Below, one piece after another: positions 19,857 to 29,807 of a DNA stretch of 64,000 nt. Both the position numbers and the translations under genes were made by a program. Position 1 is the first letter of the stretch. Each line of letters opens with the position of its first letter. A model generated the notes under the pieces. That model saw only the letters and a program-made list of their open reading frames with translations. It was not told where the DNA came from and made no database searches. This DNA comes from Vibrio neptunius (GTDB lineage Bacteria > Pseudomonadota > Gammaproteobacteria > Enterobacterales > Vibrionaceae). The stretch covers positions 248,001-312,000 of the forward strand of contig CP079860.1 in NCBI GenBank assembly GCA_019339365.1, read 5' to 3'.

Positions 19857-20341
19857 ATGAGCAATGGTCAACGCGATATAACACTACGCTTTCTAGCTGA
19901 ACCTGGGGATGTCAATTTCGGTGGTAAAGTCCACGGTGGCGCCGTCATGAAATGGATTGACTTGGCCGCTTATGCGAATGCTGCTGCTTGGAGTGGCAAG
20001 TACTGTATCACCGCTTATGCGGGGGTATCCGCTTTGTTGCGCCGATACATGTCGGGAACTTGGTTGAGGTCAGCGCCAAGGTCATTTACACCGGAAAAAC
20101 ATCAATGCACATTGCCATTGATGTCCAAGCGAGTGATCCAAAAGAGCTGAAAAATCGCCTAACGACGCATTGTATTGTCATCATGGTGGCGGTGGATGGA
20201 GAAGGACAACCTTCACCTGTCCCAGAATGGGTTCCTGAAACCGAGGACGACATTAATCTGCGGGATTCTGCGATTCGATTGATGAACATGCGCAAACAAA
20301 TAGGTGAAGAAATGGAAGCGCATGTAAAGTATTTGAAATAA
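19857..20341 (+). CDS. Acyl-CoA thioesterase (YciA-type hotdog fold), -1 frameshift in G5
   Basis: The frame from ATG 19857 (AAGGA upstream) reads DITLRFLAEPGDVNFGGKVHGGAVMKWID, the hotdog-fold thioesterase start with the catalytic Asp region, then shifts at the G5 run 20021-20025. With six G it reads TAYAGGIRFVAPIHVGNLVE and continues to 20341, 161 residues in total, the normal length. Such enzymes hydrolyse acyl-CoA to free acid and CoA. The terminator follows at once. Probably an intact gene with a base-calling error. Confidence 0.85.
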
Positions 20342-20353
20342 TCATTCTGTGTA

Positions 20354-20378
20354 AAAAAGAGGCTAAATGCCTCTTTTT
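20354..20378 (+). terminator. Terminator after the thioesterase gene
   Basis: Stem AAAAAGAGGC / GCCTCTTTTT with a 5-base loop, ending in T on the plus strand. Confidence 0.85.
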
Positions 20379-20482
20379 GGCCTTTATTCGTCAAATTTAT
20401 GCCAACACGGCTAACCTGTCATTTTTCCTTCATCTTTATTTGATTAAATCCGCAATCGATTAGGTAGAAGGAAGGAGATGGT

Positions 20483-20728
20483 GTGAACCTCACCCACACA
20501 ACACTTAGCGAAACAACACTGTCTAACCCAAAAGCAGTCGAGTACCAATGGGTTCGTACCATGTATGTAGAAGGCTATGCAGAACATGAGATCAACCATT
20601 ACATTCAAACCTGTTTTGGTGGTGATGACACCTTCGCTGATCTGTTTCGTAGAGTCGCGCTTTCTCAGGAAAGTATCTACGTGCTTCTTCAATATCTGGG
20701 CTGTGCCCCTTCTAACCGTGAGTTTTGA
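20483..20728 (+). CDS. Conserved-looking small protein, unknown function
   Basis: 81 residues from a GTG start with GGAAGGAG at ideal spacing. No signal peptide or membrane segment. Composition is ordinary (AVEYQWVRTMYVEGYAEHEI, FADLFRRVALSQESIYVLL) and looks like a real globular helical protein. No family recognised and no operon partner. Confidence 0.65.
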   Translation: MNLTHTTLSETTLSNPKAVEYQWVRTMYVEGYAEHEINHYIQTCFGGDDTFADLFRRVALSQESIYVLLQYLGCAPSNREF

Positions 20729-20776
20729 CAGACTTCACCGCTTTCCATAACAAATGCCACTCAGTGAGGCATGACA

Positions 20777-21007
20777 TCAGGTCATCATTCTCCTTCTTTG
20801 CGCGCTAGCGAGTGCAAAGACCATATAATTTGGACCAAACCATATAGAGTGATCCTTTGCCGCCCCTAAAACATCCAACGTAGATGATACGCAATAGGCA
20901 AAACCTAACTCTATAAGAACGCTCTGGCGATGTGGGCTTTCGTCAACAGTGTATTCGCTCTCCTTAACGCATTTTGTGATGCTTATGGTCGCATATGACA
21001 TCTGCAT
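20777..21007 (-). CDS. Doubtful small open frame
   Basis: 76 codons on the minus strand with no ribosome-binding site and no recognisable motif. It fills the otherwise empty 330-base stretch between two plus-strand genes. Could be chance; listed so the gap is accounted for. Confidence 0.2.
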   Translation of the reverse strand: MQMSYATISITKCVKESEYTVDESPHRQSVLIELGFAYCVSSTLDVLGAAKDHSIWFGPNYMVFALASAQRRRMMT

Positions 21008-21059
21008 ACTATAGAATTCATCAATAACCCATTGTTAAATAATTATTTTTAGGAAACCA

Positions 21060-22760
21060 ATGAAGCCCCTTATTTCGCTGCTTAGCCTGTTATTGAGCTT
21101 ATCAGGCTGCAGCAGCACACCTAAGCCCGTACTGATCAATGAGATCAAGTTTAAAGACAGTGCTTTCGAGCGCTGTATTAAAAAGCTTGATGTTGAAGAA
21201 ATCGCTCAGGTCACCCATATCATCTGTAATTACAGTGATATCCAAGACGTCAGTGAACTGGGTTATTTTACCCAGGCTCAAGATGTTGAGTTTGTTGAAA
21301 ACAATATTGAGCGTATTGATCTGTCTTCACTTCCACAACTTAAGCGTTTAACGGTATCAGGGAATGGCTTAACGACCATCGATGTCAGTTCCAACCCTCA
21401 ACTTGAGTTTATTAATATCTCCAGAAACGCGGTGACCGAGCTCGACCTGAGCAATAACCGCAAACTAACGGGCTTATATGCCTATCAAACTCAGCTTGAA
21501 GAACTGGAGCTAGGACATCTTACTGAGCTGAAGCGTCTTGGTGTCAGCCAAAGTCAGCTAACCGAGCTTGACCTACGCCAAAGCCATAAGCTTGAAGAAT
21601 TGATTGTCACTGGGGCGAATTTAAAGGAGTTGGACGTCTCTCATTTAACTCGCCTCAGGCATTTGGAATTGCCGAACAACCAGCTCAAACAGATAATACT
21701 CAAGACACATCCTCAGTTGGTTATGCTCAATGTACGCAACAACCAGTTGCAAGACATCAACCTTTCAGGCGTTGGCAGGGTCAATAGAGTGATTGCCAGC
21801 TTCAACCAACTCTCGGCTATCAATTTATCAGCACTTCCTCTACTTCATGATGCAGAATTAAACAACAATAATATTAGTCAGTTAGATGTTCAGTACAACA
21901 AACAACTGACACGCTTGCTGGCATTCAACAACCCTTTGGTAAGCTTTACACGAGACGACGACCAAGAGATCAAATACCTATCGATTGAGGGTACACCCGT
22001 GGCTAAAGCTCACTTTGAGGGCGATGCATTAGGAGCCGTCATTCCGACGGTAACGGTGCTGAAAGGTGGCAAGAAGCCATCCATCAAAGATGGCTTTAGG
22101 CCGCTATATAGCCAAATCATTGCCCCTGAATTGGGTGACTTTATCGGATTTCAATATAAAGTTACCACCAATAGCAATCATGGTAGGTCAGAAACCTTTC
22201 CTATTACGGTCCGAGTCACTCATCCGCCGATTAAGTCAACAGGCAATCAGAAAACGTTCACTGTGAGCAGTTGGCCGGATACCATGTTCGAGCATGATCG
22301 TAATCAGGCGTTATGGCAATTTTCCAGTCCAGAGGAATTGGTTGCAGGCGTATGGACCTTTGAGATCATTTACCAACAGCGGGTATTGGCAGAGCATAAT
22401 TTTGTTGTACAAACCGACGATGAGTCAGTGTTCGTCGACGCCGCTCAGCGTGATGAACCATTTAAACTATTCGATAGCGTCATCGATGGAACCAATATGT
22501 TGTGTCATGACGAACGTTTCTATCAATGCCTGAATATAGAATCGGCGCAAGCTTGCCATCAAACACTTGTTCCTTTCGAGAGAGACTGCAAAGCCAAAGC
22601 ACTAAAGCAGACGCATCAGGTTTTTCAGTATCGTGTCGGTAATACGCTAGAACAGCTTAAACGATATGATACTTTCTATTTAGCCTGTCTCGCCGAAGGT
22701 AAACTAAAGCAAGTCGATGGTGACATGGAACAGTTTGCAGACTGTTTGCTTGCCGATTAG
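21060..22760 (+). CDS. Leucine-rich repeat lipoprotein with DUF3859-like C-terminal domain
   Basis: 566 residues. Signal peptide ending in lipobox LSGC (Cys17), then about ten leucine-rich repeats of roughly 20-22 residues (for example LDLSNNRKLTGLYAY, LDVSHLTRLRHLELPNN, INLSGVGRVNRVIASFNQL) up to about residue 310, then a beta-rich domain (about 340-460) whose pattern GDFIGFQYKV, VRVTHPP and GVWTFEIIYQ recalls DUF3859. The C-terminal tail has several Cys. Probably an envelope surface or periplasmic binding protein; the ligand is unknown. It lies next to, and converges on, the type VI immunity genes. Confidence 0.8.
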   Translation: MKPLISLLSLLLSLSGCSSTPKPVLINEIKFKDSAFERCIKKLDVEEIAQVTHIICNYSDIQDVSELGYFTQAQDVEFVENNIERIDLSSLPQLKRLTVSGNGLTTIDVSSNPQLEFINISRNAVTELDLSNNRKLTGLYAYQTQLEELELGHLTELKRLGVSQSQLTELDLRQSHKLEELIVTGANLKELDVSHLTRLRHLELPNNQLKQIILKTHPQLVMLNVRNNQLQDINLSGVGRVNRVIASFNQLSAINLSALPLLHDAELNNNNISQLDVQYNKQLTRLLAFNNPLVSFTRDDDQEIKYLSIEGTPVAKAHFEGDALGAVIPTVTVLKGGKKPSIKDGFRPLYSQIIAPELGDFIGFQYKVTTNSNHGRSETFPITVRVTHPPIKSTGNQKTFTVSSWPDTMFEHDRNQALWQFSSPEELVAGVWTFEIIYQQRVLAEHNFVVQTDDESVFVDAAQRDEPFKLFDSVIDGTNMLCHDERFYQCLNIESAQACHQTLVPFERDCKAKALKQTHQVFQYRVGNTLEQLKRYDTFYLACLAEGKLKQVDGDMEQFADCLLAD

Positions 22761-22908
22761 TTGATTAGATCCAAGGTTAGCAATTAAGACGTCATTGGCT
22801 TTGCTTAGTTTTTGCTTTTTACTAGCCAAAAACATCGGAGCCAATGGCTTAAATACATCAACGCTCCATTTTGCTATCACCGCTATATCGCATGGCCCGT
22901 GGGCCCTA

Positions 22909-23859
22909 CTACTCTTGTAAATACCGATACAATTTAGGAAGAACGTGTTCTTGTTGCAAAAGCTTTTCCAATCGTGCTTCGAAAGGCTCTGGTCTTTTAT
23001 CAATCATAAAATATGTTTTAGGTTGAGGGCGGTAAAACTTCTCACCGGTAATGACGGCACTTTTGCCATTTTCCATAAAGTTGAAGATTTGTTGGAAGAA
23101 GTCATTATTGTCTCGAGCAGTATTAAGAATTATTTTACCCGTCGGTTGAATTCTGATCGGCACCATATCGTAGCCATCTTTACCCTTTCTATTTTCAGCG
23201 TATAAGTAGAGAACAATACCCGTACTTTTCTCTAAGAACCCCAAATGTTCAAATCGACAAGCGGCCACACGGCCATAGAACCACGTATATACAATCCCGC
23301 GTTTTCGATCAAAGAAAATATCAGTAGGCCTTAATGTTGTTATGAAAAACACACTCACAAGAAGAACGATCAAAGCCGACACACCTGTAGCTTTTAACTC
23401 TTTTCCTAAGCCCCTACGTGCACCTTCATGACCCAGTTTATGTACAGCTAGAATATAATTGATTAGTGAATAATCACCATTATCAGCAAAAATCATTTGA
23501 TAATATGAATACTCCCACGATTGAAATTCATTAAAATAGCCTCCTTTTTGTTCTTTTTCTTGATAGCGACTCAATAGCTCTTTCCCATGAGATATAGAAG
23601 CTGAATTTAAGCCCAAATCACTGAGTATAAAAATAAAGAGAAACCACACTACCACCACAACAGGAACAAGATAAACGGAGCGAATAGTATGCCTTGCATC
23701 GCGAATGGATATAATATCGTCAGTCACCTGCATAAATGGCTCTGGTGGTTGATCAGTAGGCGGTATAACTTTCTGATTGACAAATTCATCTCGCCCATCC
23801 ATCAACTTTTGTGCATACCGAAACCTAACCAGGGTTTCTTGGGTATTGGCTCTGCTCAT
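22909..23859 (-). CDS. Putative type VI immunity protein, copy 2 (membrane protein)
   Basis: 316 residues: a cytoplasmic N terminus, a membrane helix at about 60-80, a loop of about 75 residues, a second helix at about 158-176, and a soluble C-terminal domain with FDRKRGIVYTWFYG, similar to DUF6708-type proteins. AAGGGA precedes the ATG. It is the second of two tandem copies behind the effector; residues 153-316 are identical to copy 1 by my reading, while 21 of 24 differences lie at residues 95-152 in the loop. Immunity function is inferred from position and topology. Confidence 0.75.
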   Translation of the reverse strand: MSRANTQETLVRFRYAQKLMDGRDEFVNQKVIPPTDQPPEPFMQVTDDIISIRDARHTIRSVYLVPVVVVVWFLFIFILSDLGLNSASISHGKELLSRYQEKEQKGGYFNEFQSWEYSYYQMIFADNGDYSLINYILAVHKLGHEGARRGLGKELKATGVSALIVLLVSVFFITTLRPTDIFFDRKRGIVYTWFYGRVAACRFEHLGFLEKSTGIVLYLYAENRKGKDGYDMVPIRIQPTGKIILNTARDNNDFFQQIFNFMENGKSAVITGEKFYRPQPKTYFMIDKRPEPFEARLEKLLQQEHVLPKLYRYLQE

Positions 23860-23926
23860 CGATTAATCCCTTTTCACGTCTATCTATCCTTCGGGACGGT
23901 ATCGTGTGGCCTGTGGGTGGGCCCTA

Positions 23927-24877
23927 CTACTCTTGTAAATACCGATACAATTTAGGAAGAACGTGTTCTTGTTGCAAAAGCTTTTCCAATCGTGCTTCGA
24001 AAGGCTCTGGTCTTTTATCAATCATAAAATATGTTTTAGGTTGAGGGCGGTAAAACTTCTCACCGGTAATGACGGCACTTTTGCCATTTTCCATAAAGTT
24101 GAAGATTTGTTGGAAGAAGTCATTATTGTCTCGAGCAGTATTAAGAATTATTTTACCCGTCGGTTGAATTCTGATCGGAACCATATCGTAACCATCTTTA
24201 CCCTTTCTATTTTCAGCGTATAAGTAGAGAACAATACCTGTACTTTTCTCCAAGAACCCCAAATGTTCAAATCGACAAGCGGCCACACGGCCATAGAACC
24301 ACGTATAAACAATCCCGCGTTTTCGATCAAAGAAAATATCAGTTGGCCTTAACGTTGTTATGAAAAACACACTCACAAGAAGAACGATCAAAGCCGACAC
24401 ACCTGTAGCTTTTAATTCTTTTTCTAAGCCCTTACGTGATCCTTCACGACCATATTTGTAGACAGCTCGAATATAATTGACCAATGAATAATCACCATTA
24501 TTAGCAAACACTGTTTGATAAAATGAATACTCCCTTCGGTCATAGTCATCAAAATAAGCTCCTTTTTGTTCTTCTTCTTGGTAGCGACTCAATTTCTCTT
24601 TCCCATGAGATATGGAGGCTGAATTTAAGCCGAAATCACTGAGTATAACAATAAAGAGAAACCACACTACCACCACAACAGGAACAAGGTAAACGGAGCG
24701 AATAGTATGCCTTGCATCGCGAATAGATATAATATCGTCAGTCACCTGCATAAATGGCTCTGGTGGTTGATCAGTAGGCGGTATAACTTTCTGATTGACA
24801 AATTCATCTCGCCCATCCATCAACTTTTGTGCATACCGAAACCTAACCAGGGTTTCTTGGGTATTGACTCTGCTCAT
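23927..24877 (-). CDS. Putative type VI immunity protein, copy 1 (membrane protein)
   Basis: 316 residues with the same topology as the next gene: helices at about 60-80 and 158-176 and a DUF6708-like cytoplasmic domain. Its ATG lies three bases after the effector stop codon, so effector and this gene are translationally linked, as usual for toxin-immunity pairs. The loop between the helices (likely periplasmic, since the N terminus has no signal peptide) is where it differs from the second copy. A membrane immunity protein fits a toxin with membrane-inserting segments. Function inferred, not shown. Confidence 0.78.
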   Translation of the reverse strand: MSRVNTQETLVRFRYAQKLMDGRDEFVNQKVIPPTDQPPEPFMQVTDDIISIRDARHTIRSVYLVPVVVVVWFLFIVILSDFGLNSASISHGKEKLSRYQEEEQKGAYFDDYDRREYSFYQTVFANNGDYSLVNYIRAVYKYGREGSRKGLEKELKATGVSALIVLLVSVFFITTLRPTDIFFDRKRGIVYTWFYGRVAACRFEHLGFLEKSTGIVLYLYAENRKGKDGYDMVPIRIQPTGKIILNTARDNNDFFQQIFNFMENGKSAVITGEKFYRPQPKTYFMIDKRPEPFEARLEKLLQQEHVLPKLYRYLQE

Positions 24878-24880
24878 CGA

Positions 24881-27800
24881 TTAATCCTGTTCAATATTGC
24901 TATGCTTACTATCAATCATGCCGTGGTAGGTTGTGACTAAATTGCCATCATTTGTGACCATACGCTTGGGTACTGTGACACCCGGGCTTTGCTCATAATA
25001 CCAGCGAACTTCCAGTGTTTCTCCAGGTTCACTCTCCATTATGACCGAAAAGTAGATATTGAAATTTTGACAGAGCTCAGACGCGGTATACTGTGGAAAC
25101 CTTTCTAAGTCGGTCTCCGCCTCAGAGAATGCTTTTCTAAAAGCTTGCGTGGCTTCTCGATTTAAAGAAGCCTTTATTTGCATACCATTAGTTGCTGGAT
25201 AAGTGTGCCCTAAATTGATCACTCTTTTGCTGTAAACCGCTGCAATGAGATTTGATTGACCAAGCGTAAAGCTCGGTAGTCTAAACTCGTATTGATAACA
25301 CTTTTTGGTTTTAGATATCTCGGAGACCTCCACAAGCATTCGTGGCTGGTAAAAATAATTTAAAAACTCTTGTTGTTCAATTTGCAATGCAAGCTGATAT
25401 TTTTCATCATGATAATTTTTAGCAGCACCCAATAAGCGATCTGGGATCGTAATCTTTCCACCTTTTTCAAAATACCAGAACGAATATTTGTCACTTTTCC
25501 CCCAAAACCCACGATACAATAAGTTATCAAAATCTGACTTAAGGCCCATTTTTTTTGCCATATCTGCCGCAAGCAAAAATACCATGCCAAAAAGGAAGAA
25601 ATAGGCATTACCATACCTTATCGTCGCCATATTTTTTAACGCGATAACAGGCCCCGCTAAGAAAAAGGCTGAACTCAGTATTGTGTAAATGTGGCCATTA
25701 AATAATTCTCGATTGCCCGTTTGATAGGCATCATAAGCTCCATAGCCAGATGAAGCCATGACTGCCAAGTTAGAAATCACAACTAGCTTAGAAACCGCTT
25801 TTCCAGTTGAAATTTTCTCTAAGCCTCCAATAATTGAATCCATCTTCGCCGTTATCGCGTTCCTTGCTCCAATGGTCGTTACCGCGAATAACTGGGGCAA
25901 ACCAGACCTCAATGCATAATAAACGCGATTTGAATTTATCAATCTCTTTTGCAGGAGTAGATTTGCACGGGAAACACTCACATAATCGGTAATGCCCGCA
26001 GACAAAGCTGCGACTAATTTTGCATAGTTGAGCATCGAATCCGTTTCTGTTCCACGTTTGAGAGGATCGGCGTTCTCGAATGCACTATTTTGCAGTAGCT
26101 GAATAAGTACATCGATATTGGCGCGTAATGAAACCATAGCGATAACGCCATCTCCTCCTTTACCCAGTAGCTCCAATGATGACTCAGCAGTAAAATTAGA
26201 GTGGCGCCCACCAAACTTTGGAATTTCAAGTTCCGGCCATTGTGCACTTTTGGCACTTGATTCCATTTCAGGGATTCGGTTCTTCCATTGACTATTTGCC
26301 CAATTAATCATTTTCTTACCATTATGATGAGCAGTAAGTACTCTATTTAGAGGGCTGTCGTTTTTCCCAACAGAATCAATGTTTTTGGCTAGCACTTCTG
26401 CCAGTTTATCCAGAGTGATTCTTACATTTCCGTCGAGTTCTTTGATACCGAACCCTTTTTCAAAGAAGATAGGGATGAAGTTTAATAGCTTGGTGAAAGC
26501 GAGCGGTCTTAAAATTAGTGCTGACGTTATCGTACCTTTTTGTACATATTTTGCAGATGAACAGATCCAACAATAAACAAACTCTAAAATATTCGCTGTG
26601 TTTTTAATCAGTGCTTGGGTCACATCACTCCAATCAACACCATCCTGACATTGAAGTAGAATTGCTTCTAAATGCCGTTGGTACGTTACGTAGGCAGAAT
26701 CTTCTGCAGCCTCGTCACTCACCATATAAAAGACAACTTTTTGGCCTTCTTCGGTCCCTTCTATTCCATCCAACGTGGTTTGCATCACTTTACTGAGCTT
26801 TTCAAGCTCTTTCACTTTATCCTTTGGTGATAGAGAATAAAAATAAAGGTCGAAATAAGCGTTTAAAGAACCTAAGGAGTTATCAGCAAGATCCTTATAA
26901 GCAAAAGAGGAATAGAGGTCTAAGATTTTTGTCCTTTGCGATGTCGCTTTCTCTTTAACAAAAGAGTTATCTTGGTAAAAGTTATTTAGTTCCGTAAGGT
27001 CAACATTTTCATTAATAGATTCTTTGACTGCTCCACTGCCGTTTTTTTGTAATTGTAAAATAATATCGCCAATAGTCTTTGGATAGACTCGACTTGCTTC
27101 AAAGGCTTTCTCTGCGAGAAACAGCATTGATAGTGATAATGCAATATCTGCCTGACGCCCAACCGGGTCAAATAACACCACTAAAGTGCCGTCTTTTTTT
27201 CTCGCTGTGGCTTTTTTGCATGGTTTCAGCCAGCTCATCAGCAGCAAGGTGATAATTGTTGGCTGTGGTAAACACATCCAAACCGTATTGACTGGGTTTG
27301 TCTTTGTTCTTATCTGCCAACCATTTGGTATCTGGGCTGCGGTAGTCTTCGACCAAAGCGCTTAACGTCTCTTGGCTGGCGGTGTCGCTAAAGTCATCGC
27401 TGGCAGTCATGTCGACTTGCTGCATGGCTTGGGTACGCCACTCTTGGTCGCTGTTCATCTTATCGATGATTTCAGCGGCCCATTCGTGCTCTGAGTAAAC
27501 GATCGAGATTTTTTGCGTGCCATGGGTGACAAACGCAAACGGGTAAAAGGTCGCACCAGAGGAGGTATCGAGTGTGAGGCCATCTTGGGCGTTTTCTTGG
27601 TTGGTGAAATAGTATTTCTCAAACTTTTCCAGCACGCCGGTGGCGGTTTCCGTTTGCGCGTAACGGAAGATATGAATTTGCTGATTATCGGCTTGACCCC
27701 CTTCCTCTTTGATGTAAATCCAGCCTTCACGCAGCAGGCGCAAAAGATAGCCGCCAGTGTCATTAAGGCCAGACGCACTGGCCATGTCTGGCAAGGTAGG

Positions 27801-29330
27801 CGGCGCTTGAGCGGGCATAATGGTGTCAAAGAAGTTGGCATAACCATAGCGCACGGGGTAAATGGGTAGCACATTGGCTATCTTGCCCGCGACTTCGTTC
27901 ATAAAGGGTTCGACCACATCGATCGATTGTGTGGTATTAACGACAACTTCAGCGATTTCACCCTCGGTGGCAAAGACACTCTCACTGGCCTTGATAACGT
28001 TGACGTTGTCGAGATGACTCAGCAGGTTGGAGGCCCTTAGTTCCATTTTGCTGAACACGCCTGCCATCAAGTCGGGTAAGCCTTTGATGTAGGCTTTCAT
28101 GGTGGAGATGTGCTTGTCAAACACTTCATCTGATAAGTAGGCGTATCGCAGCTTAGTGGCTTGGTCGTGGAGAAATTCCAGTCGAGACTGAAGTTTGCTC
28201 AGCAGCGACTCGAGGTTGTCACTGACCGCTTTCTTTGCCGCCGACCAGTCATACTCTCGCAGGTAACGCTGCGGGTTGCCCTGACCACGGGCACGCATGT
28301 ACGCCAACATTCTATCGGTGGTTTCATACGGGGCAAGGCGTAATAATACCGAGAGTATTTCGCCCTCTTCGAGTACCTGTGGCATGCAGTAAGCCAATAA
28401 GGTTTCTGTGGTATGGGGCAGTGGCTGGTTGAGGTTGCCTACCACCGCCTCACAGAAATGGTCTAAGGCAAAGGGGCTTTCTGGGTGGAGATGGCTAAAG
28501 TGCAGCCGCGCCTCAACCTTAAGCATGTCGTGAAAGTAGCGGTCACTGCTCAGCTCATGACCTAGGCAGCCCCATGGCATCATGTTGGTTTCGACTCGCG
28601 CGGCTTGCCAGAATCCCTGATGACGGCCAATCGCTTGTGTAAAGAAATCCTCTTGTGAAATGTCTGGGTTATGGTGTGGGTTAGGGCGTCGAATTGGCTT
28701 AATCACAAAAGGATCTTGGCTTTCTTCGACGGTGATTTTCACGTTGTCGGACTTCAAGTCTCTGATGTATGACTCGCCTTTGCCACTCAATACGCCGTCT
28801 GCCATTGGCTGACCACTCTGATTGGTGAGCGTATATGGCGCATTCTTCAATAGCTGTCCATTGGGGTAGCGAGCTTTGATGGCAACACTATTTGGGATAT
28901 CGAGATCGGGGTCGACGGTCACACTTGGGTTTTGCACACCAGCCAGGCACATGGTGTTGGCGTTGTTCATGGTCATCTGATCGCTGAGGCGAGCCACCCC
29001 TTTGCCTTCAATCAAGACCGTCGGTGAAGCGGTGATGAACTCCGCTTGCGCCTCGATAGTACCGGAGGCGATGCCTTTTTTATCACCGCCCGCATCGCCG
29101 GTACTTTTGGCAAACTTACTGCCTTGTATCGCAATGCTGTTTCCACCATCCGCGCTGACCGTGGTGGTGCCATCGACTAAGTCTTCTGATTTGGCATTAT
29201 TGCCATAAGGAATAGGCACGACAGCTGGGCCTACTGTCGTTAAGCACACATCGGGGAGTGTCGCGTTAGCTTCACCACCGGATCCTTTGTGAACAATACT
29301 TAACCCATTTGCATTAATCGTCACTGCCAT
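24881..29330 (-). CDS. PAAR-like MIX type VI secretion effector with membrane-active C terminus, +1 frameshift
   Basis: From ATG 29330 (GAGG upstream): a DUF4150/PAAR-like tip domain (about 1-135), a linker, then a MIX region with all three motifs: LPIYPVR (488-494), LREGWIYI (533-540) and IVYSEHEW (610-617). The frame breaks at the T7 run 27194-27200; with six T it reads EKKDGTLVVLFDPVGRQAD and continues to 24881, 1,482 residues. Three hydrophobic segments lie at about 1180-1200, 1214-1232 and 1239-1258, followed by a soluble tail, like VasX-type pore formers. The half after the break is more A+T-rich. Delivered on the VgrG spike, it probably disrupts membranes; that activity is inference. 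Confidence 0.85.
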
Positions 29331-29357
29331 GTTGTGTTCCCTCACAATTAGGTCACA

Positions 29358-29807
29358 TTAGTTAAGGTCGATTTTTTGCGCTTGAAGTGTTTGCAGCTTT
29401 TCTGCTCTTGAAGCGATATAGTCTGCTTTCGACGTAATGCGACCTGACCGAGCATCGTAGTGAGTCGACGCCTGTTGACTCATTAATGTCAGGCTTTCCG
29501 TTCCTTCTAGGGTTATCTTATTGGCTTTAATGACCAGCGTTTCTTCGCCTAACAGGGAAAAATAGATATCGGTCAAGATAGGTTGAGCGAGGTCGTTGGC
29601 AATAAATTCAATTTTGCATGTCAATTGATTATCTATCGCCATATGTATCTCGGCGGAGGTAAATGCATGACCTATCGCCGCCCAAATCGGCACCCCCATC
29701 GGGTTACCGTCAAAATCCACACTCACCTTGTTATGCTCAGAGTCCGCTTCAAGGATACGACCAAAGCGTGCGAGTAGTTTTCCGTTTGTGTCATTTAAGT
29801 AAGTCAT
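29358..29807 (-). CDS. DUF6484-like protein, VgrG-tail-like adaptor of the effector
   Basis: 149 residues. The N-terminal part (ARFGRILEADSEHNKVSVDF and GNPMGVPIWAAIG) resembles DUF6484, a short OB-like domain found next to PAAR effectors. The C-terminal part (KANKITLEGTESLTLMSQQ) has the regular beta pattern of VgrG/gp5 needle repeats. GGAG precedes the ATG. It is 27 bases upstream of the effector on the same strand, so it probably helps load or connect the effector to the type VI spike. No hcp or vgrG gene is in the window. Confidence 0.7.
   Translation of the reverse strand: MTYLNDTNGKLLARFGRILEADSEHNKVSVDFDGNPMGVPIWAAIGHAFTSAEIHMAIDNQLTCKIEFIANDLAQPILTDIYFSLLGEETLVIKANKITLEGTESLTLMSQQASTHYDARSGRITSKADYIASRAEKLQTLQAQKIDLN

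Larger units (their letters stand above)
22892..24895 (-). repeat. Tandem duplication of about 1.02 kb covering the immunity gene
   Basis: The two copies start 1,018 bases apart. Similarity runs beyond the gene at both ends: the sequence before copy 2 (AAGGGATTAATCG) copies the last codons of the effector before copy 1 (CAGGATTAATCG), and the bases after both stops share GGGCCC with a nearby GGCC. Flanks are almost identical, while the middle has diverged, so this is not a simple assembly duplicate. Confidence 0.85.

Noticed and set aside
22909..24877. Assembly duplication of the immunity gene
   Set aside because: The copies differ at about 24 residues, concentrated in one loop, so they are true separate genes and not the same reads placed twice.
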